Positions 1-8,186 of a stretch of DNA of 17,800 nucleotides are shown here, one piece after another. Position numbers and translations under genes: made by a program. The stretch covers positions 1 to 17,800 of the forward strand of contig SMXJ01000026.1 in NCBI GenBank assembly GCA_004356305.1, written 5' to 3'. The stretch is from Bacteroidota bacterium. Lineage in GTDB: Bacteria > Bacteroidota > Bacteroidia > Flavobacteriales > Flavobacteriaceae. Position 1 is the stretch's first letter; the number at the start of each line of letters is the position of its first letter. The notes beneath the pieces were generated by a model. It was not told where the DNA came from. It saw nothing but the letters and a program-made list of their open reading frames with translations, and did no database searches.

Positions 1-407
1 AAATCGAGCGAGATGAGCAAGGGAATATCAAAATCATATTCGATACCTATATCACCTGCGGCAAAAAAGAAAGTTTCATTAGCTCGAGCGGGTTTAAAAT
101 CATTACCAAAAACGACCTGCCCCAGTCCGCCACCTACACCTGCATACCAGTTGAAATTACCATCAAGGTAGAAAACCCATTCGTAAAGACCGGTTATTTT
201 ATAGGCTGCATATTTATTACCGTCATTCCAGCCTAAACCGAATTCTATTCGGTTGCTGTCACTTAAACCCAGCTGATAATTAATTTCCGTGCCTATACCA
301 TCGCTTCCGCCAAATCGTAATCCCAACGCATTACTAGCGACTTCCTGTGCTTGAATGCATGATGTAATTCCTATTAATGCCAGTGTGATTAAAAAAGTAT
401 TTCTCAT
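1..407 (-). CDS. Outer-membrane beta-barrel protein, N-terminal part (runs off the left edge)
   Basis: On the minus strand an open frame starts with ATG at 407 and stays open to the window edge (about 135 codons). The protein begins MRNTFLITLALIGITSC and then reads IQAQEV, a hydrophobic signal peptide with a likely cleavage after an A-Q pair, as is common in Bacteroidota. The mature part has alternating short strands rich in Gly and aromatic residues (for example LGLRFGGSDG, YEWVFYLDG and WYAGVGGGLG), the pattern of a small porin-like or OmpW/OmpX-like barrel. A tyrosine- and aspartate-rich strand follows near the edge. It is divergent from the oxidoreductase at 539, with 131 bp between them. 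The C-terminus is outside the window, so the exact family cannot be fixed. The function (envelope structure or small-molecule permeability) is inferred from the fold pattern only. Confidence 0.8.
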   Translation of the reverse strand, partial: MRNTFLITLALIGITSCIQAQEVASNALGLRFGGSDGIGTEINYQLGLSDSNRIEFGLGWNDGNKYAAYKITGLYEWVFYLDGNFNWYAGVGGGLGQVVFGNDFKPARANETFFFAAGDIGIEYDFDIPLLISLD

Positions 408-538
408 AATTAGGTTTGTTGTTTGTTGTGTAAAATTAGTATGATTTTTTTGAATAGCTGTTATACAATTATAAAAATATTTCTTTTTGAAATAATAATA
501 ATAAGTGTGTGTAGTTTTCTATTTTTACCATATAACTG

Positions 539-3448
539 ATGGAAAAAGCGCTAACACATCTTAAAACGTACTTCGATGGTGATTTATTTTTCGACGATCT
601 TCATAAATCTTTATATGCTACAGATGCTTCCGTATATCGAAAGATGCCCTTAGCGGTCGCTTTTCCTAAAACTGAGAAAGGAATTATACAATTAGTGCAA
701 TTTGCTTCTAATCACCAAACCTCTTTAATTCCAAGGACTGCAGGGACATCTCTTGCCGGACAGTGTGTGGGTGATGGAATAGTCGTGGATGTTTCCAGGT
801 ATTTCACAGAAATCATCGCCTTAGATACCAATAATAAAACGGTAACGGTTCAGCCCGGTGTAATCAGAGATGAGTTGAATGCTTATTTAGAGCCTTATGG
901 ATTGTTCTTTGGTCCAAACACCTCTACGAGTAATCGTTGTATGATAGGTGGTATGGTTGGAAATAATAGTAGCGGTACAACATCGATTCAATATGGAGTG
1001 ACACGTGATAAGGTGGTGGCGTTAAAAACCATCTTATCCAATGGTGAGGTTGTGGTTTTTTCTGAAATTTCTTCGGAAGCATTTACAGCCAAATCCAGGC
1101 TCGATACCTTAGAAGGTGAGATATACAAACGTCTCTATGACGAATTGTCCCCGGAAGAGGCCCGGTTGGAGATCAAACGAGAATTTCCGAAACCGGAAAT
1201 TCATCGTCGAAATACCGGTTATGCTGTAGATGCATTGATAGATACCGAAGTTTTTACAAATTCTACAGAGAAAATAAACCTTTGTAAACTGCTTTGCGGG
1301 AGCGAAGGGACCCTGGCATTTACTACTGAGATCATCTTGAGATTGGATCCACTACCTCCGGCACATACTACCCTGGTGGTTTCACAATATAAGACGATCG
1401 AAAATTGCCTGAACGATGTTAGTGTGGCAATGGAGCACAACCTATATGCATGTGAGATGATGGATGATGTTATCCTCGATTGTACAAAAAAAAATAAGAA
1501 ATACGATTCGTATCGCTTTTTTGTCCAGGATAGCCCTAAGGCCTTGTTATTATTGGAATTGAAATCCAATACGGAAGAGGATGTTCAGTCACAAACCAAC
1601 TCATTGCTCAAGGATCTGAAGGCAACCGGATTAAGCTATGTCACAACCGTTTTAACAGGACCGGACATGGAAATGGCCATGGAATTGCGAAAAGCCGGCT
1701 TGGGTTTATTGGGCAATATGGTGGGGGATAGAAAAGCGGTTGCCTGTATTGAAGATACTGCCGTGTCCTTAGCAGATCTGCCTCACTACATTTCCGACTT
1801 TACCGCTTTGATGAAAAGTTATGGTCAGGATGCCGTTTATTACGCCCATGCGGGAGCAGGGGAGCTGCATTTGAGGCCTATACTGAATCTAAAGACTAAA
1901 GAAGGGGTCGAATATTTCAGGAAGATAACAACCGCTGTCGCGCGGCTTACTAAAAAATACAAGGGGTCATTTTCAGGAGAACATGGCGACGGAATTGTAC
2001 GGGCAGAGTTTGTGGAAATGCAGATCGGTTCGAAGAATTTCGAATTACTGCAACGGATCAAAAAGACCTTCGACCCGGCTAATATATTTAATCCCGGAAA
2101 GATCACCGATGCATGGCCCATGGACCAATCACTTCGGAACGAAACGGAAGTAGTTACGCCTTTGGTGGAAACCCTAATGGATTTCGAGGATTCGGAGGGA
2201 ATCCTTCGGTTGGCCGAAAAGTGCAATGGCAGCGGGGATTGTCGTAAAACAGCGAATACAGATGGGGTCATGTGTCCTAGTTATCATGTAACAAAAAATG
2301 AGAAGGATACCACCCGGGGAAGGGCGAATATGCTTAGGGAAGTACTCACAAATAGTGAATCTGTAAATAAATTCAATTCGGAAGAGCTCAAAGAAGTACT
2401 GGACCTGTGTTTGAGTTGTAAGGCATGCGCGAGTGAGTGCCCCAGTAATGTGGATATCTCGGCTATTAAAGCAGAATTTTTATACCAATATAACAAGACC
2501 AATGGTGTTTCCATTGCGGACATTCTGTTCGGTAAGAGCAGTATGTACAATAAAAGGGCGGCTCGATTTCCAGGGATAGCCAATTTCCTTTTTAGCAATG
2601 CGATCACATCCCGGATGATTAAATCCTGGGCCCATATCGCACAGCAACGTTCCCTTCCAAAAATATCAAGTAAACCTTTCAGTAGAAACATTCAAAATAT
2701 ACAAAATGAGGTGATTAGCACCAAGAAGAATGTGATTTTATTTTTGGATGAATTCAGTAAATATCTGGAAGTGAATATTGCAGAAGATGCCTATGAATTG
2801 TTAGTCGGTTTGGGATATAAAGTCACTGTTGTCGATCATTTGGACAGTGCCCGGGCACTGATCAGCAAGGGATTTTTGGAGGAGGCGAAGCAACACGTCA
2901 ACGAGAATATAGACTTTTTAAAGGATAGAATTTCGGAAGAGGTGCCTCTTATTGGAATTGAACCCTCCGCTATACTTGGATTTAGGGATGAATACCTCCG
3001 TTTGGCAGATAATAAGGCCTCGGCCAAGCACATTTCAGAAAATACCTATTTAATTGAAGAATTCCTTGCTTCTGAGATATACAACGGAAATATTACATCG
3101 GACCGGTTCACTTCAGAAGAGAAAAACGTAAAAATACATATACACTGTCATCAAAAAGCCCTGAGTGATCAAAAGGTTACGTTTGATATGTTGAATCTTC
3201 CGGAGAATTTTAAGCCTACTATCATTCCTTCCGGTTGTTGTGGAATGGCTGGAAGTTTTGGTTATGAAAAGGATCATTACGAACTGAGTATGCAAATAGG
3301 GGAACTAAAATTATTCCCTGCTGTGAGAAAAGCTTCCGCAACGACGATTATTGCTGCTAATGGAACCAGTTGTCGCCACCAAATTAAGGATGGTACGGAG
3401 CGGGAAGCCCTTCATCCTGTGACTATTTTACGGCAAGCATTGCTATAG
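539..3448 (+). CDS. FAD-linked oxidase / iron-sulfur fusion protein (YdiJ-type D-2-hydroxyacid dehydrogenase)
   Basis: This 969-residue protein has three parts. Residues ~35-270 are an FAD-binding type-4 domain (PRTAGTSLAGQ at 65-75, GGMVGNNSSG at 137-146, GSEGTLAF at 254-261). Residues ~275-525 are the FAD-oxidase C-terminal domain, with the metal/substrate histidine motifs AHAGAGELHLRP (436-447) and GEHGDG (480-485). Residues ~555-650 carry cysteines for Fe-S clusters (C562, C568, C579, then CLSCKACASEC at 624-634). The C-terminal part (~730-969) has HCHQKAL (869-875) and SGCCGMAGSFGYE (898-910), typical of the CCG redox domain. This order matches E. coli YdiJ (about 1018 aa), reported as a D-2-hydroxyglutarate dehydrogenase; D-lactate or another D-2-hydroxyacid is possible here. 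Electrons probably pass from FAD through the clusters to a membrane or soluble acceptor. The family is well supported and the substrate is inferred. No Shine-Dalgarno is visible. aroC follows after 89 bp with its own promoter-like element. Confidence 0.93.
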   Translation: MEKALTHLKTYFDGDLFFDDLHKSLYATDASVYRKMPLAVAFPKTEKGIIQLVQFASNHQTSLIPRTAGTSLAGQCVGDGIVVDVSRYFTEIIALDTNNKTVTVQPGVIRDELNAYLEPYGLFFGPNTSTSNRCMIGGMVGNNSSGTTSIQYGVTRDKVVALKTILSNGEVVVFSEISSEAFTAKSRLDTLEGEIYKRLYDELSPEEARLEIKREFPKPEIHRRNTGYAVDALIDTEVFTNSTEKINLCKLLCGSEGTLAFTTEIILRLDPLPPAHTTLVVSQYKTIENCLNDVSVAMEHNLYACEMMDDVILDCTKKNKKYDSYRFFVQDSPKALLLLELKSNTEEDVQSQTNSLLKDLKATGLSYVTTVLTGPDMEMAMELRKAGLGLLGNMVGDRKAVACIEDTAVSLADLPHYISDFTALMKSYGQDAVYYAHAGAGELHLRPILNLKTKEGVEYFRKITTAVARLTKKYKGSFSGEHGDGIVRAEFVEMQIGSKNFELLQRIKKTFDPANIFNPGKITDAWPMDQSLRNETEVVTPLVETLMDFEDSEGILRLAEKCNGSGDCRKTANTDGVMCPSYHVTKNEKDTTRGRANMLREVLTNSESVNKFNSEELKEVLDLCLSCKACASECPSNVDISAIKAEFLYQYNKTNGVSIADILFGKSSMYNKRAARFPGIANFLFSNAITSRMIKSWAHIAQQRSLPKISSKPFSRNIQNIQNEVISTKKNVILFLDEFSKYLEVNIAEDAYELLVGLGYKVTVVDHLDSARALISKGFLEEAKQHVNENIDFLKDRISEEVPLIGIEPSAILGFRDEYLRLADNKASAKHISENTYLIEEFLASEIYNGNITSDRFTSEEKNVKIHIHCHQKALSDQKVTFDMLNLPENFKPTIIPSGCCGMAGSFGYEKDHYELSMQIGELKLFPAVRKASATTIIAANGTSCRHQIKDGTEREALHPVTILRQALL

Positions 3449-3515
3449 TGTTGATATGATATAGGATTATAAAATAGTAAAAGGGTCGCTTATTTTCAGA
3501 TTCGTTTGGAATAGT

Positions 3516-3523
3516 TACATTTG
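3516..3523 (+). promoter_or_regulatory. Bacteroidota-type -7 promoter element upstream of aroC
   Basis: The octamer TACATTTG is an exact match to the Bacteroidota -7 consensus TAnnTTTG and ends 14 bp before the aroC ATG at 3538. The expected -33 TTG at a 19-20 bp spacing is only weakly present (TTTTC around 3493-3497), so this is a partial match. If used, it would give a very short leader and let aroC and the symporter be transcribed separately from the upstream oxidoreductase. Confidence 0.45.
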
Positions 3524-3537
3524 TTAAAAACCATTCT

Positions 3538-4602
3538 ATGGCCGGGAATTCCTTCGGAACCATTTTTAAACTTACCACTTTTGGTGAATCACACGGTGAA
3601 GCTATAGGAGGGATAATTGAGGGCTGTCCGGCAGGAATCCAATTGGATTTTGATGCTATCGAAATTGAAATGCAACGCCGAAAACCCGGGCAGTCTTCCA
3701 TTGTGACCCAAAGAAAAGAGCAGGATGCAGTAAAATTCCTATCCGGAATTTTTGAAGGAAAAACGATGGGAACACCCATTGGATTTGTGATCGAGAACAA
3801 AGACCAAAAGCCCAGGGATTATTCACACATCAAGGATACCTACCGACCCTCACACGCAGATTATACCTATGACAAAAAGTACGGAATACGTGATTATCGG
3901 GGTGGTGGGAGGTCTTCCGCCAGAGAAACTGCGTGTAGAGTGGCTGCCGGTTCCATCGCGAAACAACTTTTGAAGGATATCAAGATCACGGCTTATGTAT
4001 CGGGTGTGGGTAATTTGCAACTGGATAAGCCGTATGCAGATCTGGATTTTTCGGAAATAGAAAAAAATCCGGTCCGTACCGCAGATGCAGAAATGGCCCA
4101 ACAAATGGAGGCCTACATTGGAGAAATTCGAAAACAAGGTGATACTGTTGGAGGTATTATAACTTGTGTAATCCAAAACGTCCCGGTAGGGTTAGGAGAA
4201 CCGGTTTTCGATAAATTGCATGCTACCTTAGGCAAGGCTATGCTGTCGATCAATGCGGTTAAAGGGTTTGAATTCGGAAGTGGTTTCGAAGGCACACATT
4301 TAAAGGGTAGCGAACACAACGATATCTTTAATGAAGATGGCAGCACCCGAACCAACTACAGCGGTGGGGTACAAGGCGGAATTAGTAACGGCGAAGATAT
4401 TTACTTTAAAGTAGCCTTCAAACCGGTTGCCACTATCATGCAAAAGCAGCAAACTATCAATTCAAAAGGTGAAAAAGTAGATATACAAGGCAAAGGTCGG
4501 CATGACCCCTGTGTTGTTCCACGTGCTGTTCCAATTGTGGAGGCAATGGCAGCATTGGTATTAGCCGATTTTTGGTTATTAAATAAACTTTCAAAATTAT
4601 AA
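3538..4602 (+). CDS. aroC: Chorismate synthase
   Basis: Chorismate synthase converts 5-enolpyruvylshikimate-3-phosphate to chorismate, the last common step of aromatic amino-acid and folate/quinone biosynthesis. It needs reduced FMN. The 354-residue length is normal for the family. Visible signatures are TFGESHGEAIGG near residue 15, RRKPGQSS near 48-55, the basic/glycine-rich RGGGRSSARETACRVAAG near 120-138, and GRHDPCVVPRAVPIVEA near 320-336. The active-site region is intact from start to stop and no change of a key residue is apparent. The gene starts 89 bp after the oxidoreductase, behind a TAnnTTTG element. The symporter gene begins 10 bp after its stop, so the two are very likely co-transcribed, though no metabolic link between them is obvious. 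Confidence 0.98.
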   Translation: MAGNSFGTIFKLTTFGESHGEAIGGIIEGCPAGIQLDFDAIEIEMQRRKPGQSSIVTQRKEQDAVKFLSGIFEGKTMGTPIGFVIENKDQKPRDYSHIKDTYRPSHADYTYDKKYGIRDYRGGGRSSARETACRVAAGSIAKQLLKDIKITAYVSGVGNLQLDKPYADLDFSEIEKNPVRTADAEMAQQMEAYIGEIRKQGDTVGGIITCVIQNVPVGLGEPVFDKLHATLGKAMLSINAVKGFEFGSGFEGTHLKGSEHNDIFNEDGSTRTNYSGGVQGGISNGEDIYFKVAFKPVATIMQKQQTINSKGEKVDIQGKGRHDPCVVPRAVPIVEAMAALVLADFWLLNKLSKL

Positions 4603-4612
4603 TTAAAGAAGC

Positions 4613-5935
4613 ATGAAGAAATTAGCGTTACACTGGAAAATCCTTATAGGTATGGTATTGGGGATTCTGTTTGGCTTTATAATGACCGGGGTAGACGGAG
4701 GAAAAGATTTTGTGGACGATTGGATTAATCCGATAGGGACCATTTTTGTTAAATTATTAAAGCTGATCGCAATTCCTTTGATTTTGGCATCTTTAATCAA
4801 GGGGATATCAGATCTTAAAGATATTTCAAAATTCAGTAATATAGGCTTACGCACTATGGGCATTTATATAGTAACAACGGTCATAGCTATTACTATTGGT
4901 TTGATCCTGGTGAATGTAATAGAACCCGGAAATGGTATTTCTGAAGAAACCGTAGCCAGGCTAACTCAAACCTACGCTGATGATAGTGGAGTTCAATCTA
5001 AGATAATTGAAGCCGGAAAGGATAGGGGACCTCTGGAATTCCTGGTCGAAATGGTACCGGATAACGCCTTCTTTGCTTTTAGTAATAATAAATTAATGCT
5101 ACAAGTCATTTTCTTTACAATTCTTTTAGGGATCTCTATGTTACTCGTTGGAGAAAAGGCTGCGAAACCTCTTAAAAAGTTTTTTGATTCACTCAACTAT
5201 GTGGTATTAAAGATGGTGGACATTATCATGTTATCGGCGCCTTATGCGGTTTTTGCGTTGCTGGCCCAGGTATTGGTTACCGCAGGAGATCCTGAAATTC
5301 TAAGAAGATTGTTATCCTATGCCGGGGTAGTAGTATTAGGACTCATTATTATGATCGGTTTTTATCTATTGGTCATAATCGTATTTACAAAGAAAAATCC
5401 TTTATGGTTCTTAAAACAAATAAGCCCCGCTCAGTTATTGGCTTTTTCAACCAGTTCCAGTGCGGCAACATTACCGGTGACTATGGAGAGGGTAGAGGAG
5501 CATCTTGGAGTTGATAAAGAAGTTTCCAGTTTTGTGCTTCCCGTTGGAGCTACCATTAACATGGACGGTACTAGTTTGTATCAGGCTGTAGCTGCGGTTT
5601 TTATTATGCAGGTTTTATGGCCTGAAGGGTTGACTATGAGTAACCAGCTTATGATCGTGTTAACGGCTTTATTAGCTTCTATTGGATCTGCTGCAGTTCC
5701 GGGTGCAGGAATGGTAATGCTGGTTATTGTTTTGGAAGCTATTGGCTTCCCGGCAGACAAACTTCCCATTGCTCTTGCATTAATTTTTGCCGTAGACCGA
5801 CCCCTGGATATGTGCAGAACTGTAGTAAATGTAACGGGTGATGCAACCGTTGCTATGATAGTGGCAAAATCGGTTGGTAAATTGGGCAAACCTAAAATAA
5901 AAGAATGGGACGACCATCACGAGGAGGTCAAGTAA
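4613..5935 (+). CDS. Dicarboxylate/amino-acid:cation symporter (glutamate/aspartate transporter family)
   Basis: This is a 440-residue integral membrane protein of the DAACS (GltP/DctA/GltPh) family, which couples uptake of acidic amino acids or C4-dicarboxylates to H+ or Na+. The hairpin-1 serine motif STSSSAATLP is at 279-288, the TM7 motif NMDGTSLYQ at 316-324, and the hairpin-2 PGAGMVML at 363-370. TM8 reads VDRPLDMCRTVVNVTGD at 394-410. Aligned by spacing to GltPh, D395, D399, R402, N406 and D410 match D390, D394, R397, N401 and D405. The Arg at R397 in GltPh contacts the side-chain carboxylate, so an acidic amino acid is a likely substrate, although C4-dicarboxylate cannot be excluded. 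The start ATG lies 10 bp after aroC, preceded by AAAGAAG, one of few purine-rich leaders here. The C-terminus is hydrophilic and histidine/glutamate-rich. Confidence 0.95.
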   Translation: MKKLALHWKILIGMVLGILFGFIMTGVDGGKDFVDDWINPIGTIFVKLLKLIAIPLILASLIKGISDLKDISKFSNIGLRTMGIYIVTTVIAITIGLILVNVIEPGNGISEETVARLTQTYADDSGVQSKIIEAGKDRGPLEFLVEMVPDNAFFAFSNNKLMLQVIFFTILLGISMLLVGEKAAKPLKKFFDSLNYVVLKMVDIIMLSAPYAVFALLAQVLVTAGDPEILRRLLSYAGVVVLGLIIMIGFYLLVIIVFTKKNPLWFLKQISPAQLLAFSTSSSAATLPVTMERVEEHLGVDKEVSSFVLPVGATINMDGTSLYQAVAAVFIMQVLWPEGLTMSNQLMIVLTALLASIGSAAVPGAGMVMLVIVLEAIGFPADKLPIALALIFAVDRPLDMCRTVVNVTGDATVAMIVAKSVGKLGKPKIKEWDDHHEEVK

Positions 5936-5968
5936 TTCATGAATTCATATCGTAAATTAATGAATTGT

Positions 5969-6010
5969 AGGTGGTAGTTGGTAATTCGCTGGCTGCCACT
6001 TTGATTTTTT
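5969..6010 (+). terminator. Probable intrinsic terminator after the aroC-symporter transcript
   Basis: GTGGTAG (5971-5977) pairs with CTGCCAC (5993-5999) with one G-U pair. The stem extends outward by a G-U and an A-U pair, with a loop of about 15 nt that can be partly closed by further G-U pairs. It is followed at once by TTTGATTTTTT (to 6010). The hairpin plus T-rich tail, located 34 bp after the symporter stop and before the next gene, fits a Rho-independent terminator. The stem is imperfect, so this is a moderate call. Confidence 0.5.
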
Positions 6011-6097
6011 AATATATTTACTGTTCCAAAGCTATCACTTAGCTACTCCCTCTATAAACGATCTGATTTATGCTTTGGCTTTATAAAAGTCATCGCC

Positions 6098-6898
6098 ATG
6101 AGAAAATTATTTCTTTCACTTGTTTTGTTTGGATCCTATATGTCCTGTGCACAGGTAGGAATAGGGACCACAACACCTGCCGTTTCTTCCATGCTGGAAA
6201 TAAGTAGTACTTCAGACGGAGGCATTACCTACAAGGGGTTTATGCCACCCAGAGTTCCTACTATCTCGAACAGAAACTCTATAAATCCATCGTTTGGAGA
6301 CGAAGGCCTCATTGTATTTGTTGCGGGAATCGAATGTCTTCAAATTTGGAATGGATCAACCTGGGAAGACATTCATTGTTTGAATAATATTTCCTTCGCC
6401 AATATGTTTCAAAATTTCGATTTGAGTACAGGTTGGGGATATTCCAGTGATATTCCATTTTTCGATAACGGTGCCGATGGTTTCTATGGAATTACTAATA
6501 GTACAAACGGAGGATTTAGCAATATTACGACTCTGACCAATGACTTTTTAGGGATACTGGATATGAATGATGAAGGAACAAATGGGACAGCAGGATTCGC
6601 CACCATAACATTTAACACCATTAATGTCTCAGGCGCGGCGAGTGGTGTCACATTATCTTTTGACTATGAGTTCTACGAATTCGACACAGGAGATGATGTG
6701 TATTATACTGTCACCATTGACGGAATTCCACAAACCGAGGTACAATTAATAAATGGTTTTGCAAATCTTTCTCTAAACGGAAATGTTTCGGTAAATGCAC
6801 CTCCCGGAACAACAACTATTGGTCTGAGTATCCGCATCCGACAAAATGGTGCCGGTGATTATGCCGGTTTCGATAATTTTGCGATCGTTCCCAACTAG
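6098..6898 (+). CDS. Secreted surface protein with 'VGIGTTTP' N-terminal region and lectin-like beta-sandwich
   Basis: The 266-residue protein has an N-terminal signal peptide (hydrophobic MRKLFLSLVLFGSYMSCA) and a mature start QVGIGTTTPAVSSMLEIS. That opening, together with GFMPPRVPTI and LQIWNGSTWED, is a recurring motif set in Bacteroidota exported proteins, often ahead of tail-fibre-like or adhesin domains. From about residue 100 the chain is rich in Asn, Gly, Thr and Asp and forms one predicted beta-sandwich: FDNGADGFYGI near 125, then SFDYEFYEFDTGDDVYYTVTI, and an ending GDYAGFDNFAI. This resembles the lectin-like domains that precede secreted nucleases and other exported enzymes in the group, but no catalytic domain follows. 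There is no recognizable type IX secretion C-terminal sorting domain. The role is unknown; surface adhesion or glycan binding is an inference. It converges on mscS with only 6 bp between stops. Confidence 0.8.
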   Translation: MRKLFLSLVLFGSYMSCAQVGIGTTTPAVSSMLEISSTSDGGITYKGFMPPRVPTISNRNSINPSFGDEGLIVFVAGIECLQIWNGSTWEDIHCLNNISFANMFQNFDLSTGWGYSSDIPFFDNGADGFYGITNSTNGGFSNITTLTNDFLGILDMNDEGTNGTAGFATITFNTINVSGAASGVTLSFDYEFYEFDTGDDVYYTVTIDGIPQTEVQLINGFANLSLNGNVSVNAPPGTTTIGLSIRIRQNGAGDYAGFDNFAIVPN

Positions 6899-6904
6899 AT
6901 TAAA

Positions 6905-7717
6905 TTATCCTTTTTTACGAATTTCTACCCTATGTGGATAAGGTATCTCAATACCGGCAGCATCGAGAGCAAGTTTGCATCTTTCTAAGGTTTCAGCATA
7001 AACGGTCCAATAGTCTTCATTCAAAACCCAGGGTCTTACATTAAAATTAACTGAACTATCCGCTAACTCACAAACTTTTACTGTAGGTTCAGGATCTTTA
7101 AGTACTTTATTGTTGTCTGTAATAACCTTCAGCAGCACATCTTTGGTGTGTTTTATATCCGCATCATAGCTCACCCCCATAACAATGTTTACTCTCCGGT
7201 ATTTTTCAGAAGAATAATTTATGATATTACCATTAGATAATACTCCATTTGGGATAATGATTTCTTTATTATCTGAAGTATTAAGCTTTGTTGTAAAAAT
7301 CTCAATTTCCTTGACAACGCCCATTTCCCCTTGAGCTTCAATTAGATCTCCAATTTTGAATGGTTTGAATATCATAAGAAGGACACCTCCTGCAAAATTG
7401 GAAAGAGATCCCTGTAAAGCCAAACCAACTGCGAGGCCGGCAGCAGCAAGAATTGCAGCAAATGAAGTTGTTTCAATGCCTAAATTACCAAGGATGGCTA
7501 TGATCAAAAGAACCTTTAACATCCATCCCAATAGATTTCTCAGAAACTTCTGAAGGCCTTCATCATAATTAGATTTGGCCATTCCTTTAGTAAGAACCTT
7601 CATCATTTTTTTAATGATCCAGTTACCAACAATCCATATAACAATCGTACCTAGAACCTTAAGTCCGTATTCCGAACCTATTTCGATTCCCTTATCAAGC
7701 CATTTTTGCATATCCAT
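6905..7717 (-). CDS. mscS: Small-conductance mechanosensitive channel, MscS family
   Basis: MscS channels open under membrane tension and release solutes on hypo-osmotic shock. The 270-residue length is close to E. coli MscS (286). There are three membrane helices at ~20-37, ~62-80 and ~86-118. The pore helix contains AAAGLAVGLALQGSLSN (91-107); L95 and L99 correspond to the two pore-sealing leucines of E. coli MscS and G103 to its kink glycine. The cytoplasmic beta domain follows, with FKPFKIGD (117-124) and IIIPNGVLSNGNIINYS (153-169), and then the alpha/beta vestibule ending in DAAGIEIPYPHRVEI (252-266). Everything expected is present, so this is a typical minimal channel. A second in-frame ATG is two codons in; the first (7717) is used here. 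It is transcribed alone, convergent with the surface-protein gene. Confidence 0.96.
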   Translation of the reverse strand: MDMQKWLDKGIEIGSEYGLKVLGTIVIWIVGNWIIKKMMKVLTKGMAKSNYDEGLQKFLRNLLGWMLKVLLIIAILGNLGIETTSFAAILAAAGLAVGLALQGSLSNFAGGVLLMIFKPFKIGDLIEAQGEMGVVKEIEIFTTKLNTSDNKEIIIPNGVLSNGNIINYSSEKYRRVNIVMGVSYDADIKHTKDVLLKVITDNNKVLKDPEPTVKVCELADSSVNFNVRPWVLNEDYWTVYAETLERCKLALDAAGIEIPYPHRVEIRKKG

Positions 7718-7921
7718 AATAGTATCGCCTTAATAATTTTAAGCATTAAAAGTACTGATTTTTATGACGAAGTATATAACCAAATTCAATTTATATATGA
7801 AATAACCCCTGACTAAAATATAAGTCTCTGCGATTTACATAAAAACAACATTTAGAAGGCAATAATTAAGTTCAGTTTTACCATTATTATTATCTTTATT
7901 TATATTATAAAAGCTAATCAC
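7718..7921. other. Divergent intergenic region between mscS and the ATP-grasp fragment
   Basis: These 204 bp are very AT-rich. I see no RNA gene, clear hairpin or exact TAnnTTTG promoter match on either strand. The nearest is TATCTTTA shortly before the plus-strand ORF at 7922, one mismatch from the consensus. It must contain the promoter of mscS and of whatever expresses 7922-8185. Confidence 0.5.
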
Positions 7922-8185
7922 ATGAACGTTTGTTTCATTATGTATCCCTGGGAAGAGATAGATCCCGAAAATGATTCCACTTTGACGATGATCCACGAAT
8001 TTGCCAAACGTGGTCACGGAATGGCAATTACTACCCCGGCTAATTTAACGATTCGTGACAGTATCGCCTATGCATTTAGCCACTGTTTGAAGAGAGTCGA
8101 TAAGATCAAATTTAGAAACAGGGCTTTCGACAGGAATGATAATGAGAACAGCAAGCTTGAATTCATCCTTCAGAATTTAAAATAA
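7922..8185 (+). pseudogene. N-terminal fragment of a glutathione-synthetase-like ATP-grasp protein
   Basis: This 87-codon frame opens MNVCFIMYPWEEIDPENDST and continues with RGHGMAITTPANLTIRDS. That pattern (F-I-M-x-P beta strand, an 'xPxxDxT' turn, 'RGH', then 'T/EPxxLxxRD') is the start of the pre-ATP-grasp domain of glutathione synthetase (GshB) and of the roughly 300-350-residue GshB-like proteins of flavobacteria. After about residue 60 I no longer recognise similarity, and the frame stops at 8185. The ATP-grasp domain that would bind ATP and catalyse ligation is entirely absent. The convergent DCC gene stops 1 bp away, so no room is left for the missing part. It is either a truncated remnant or a stand-alone short paralogue. 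It cannot be an active ligase. The family assignment is from remembered sequence patterns, not a search. Confidence 0.6.
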
Positions 8186-8186
8186 A

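Noticed and set aside
5935..5966. AT-rich palindromes (ATTCATGAAT; AATTCAT...ATGAATT) after the symporter
   Set aside because: Only 7 AT-rich base pairs and no T-run. The hairpin at 5971-5999 with a T-tail is the better terminator.
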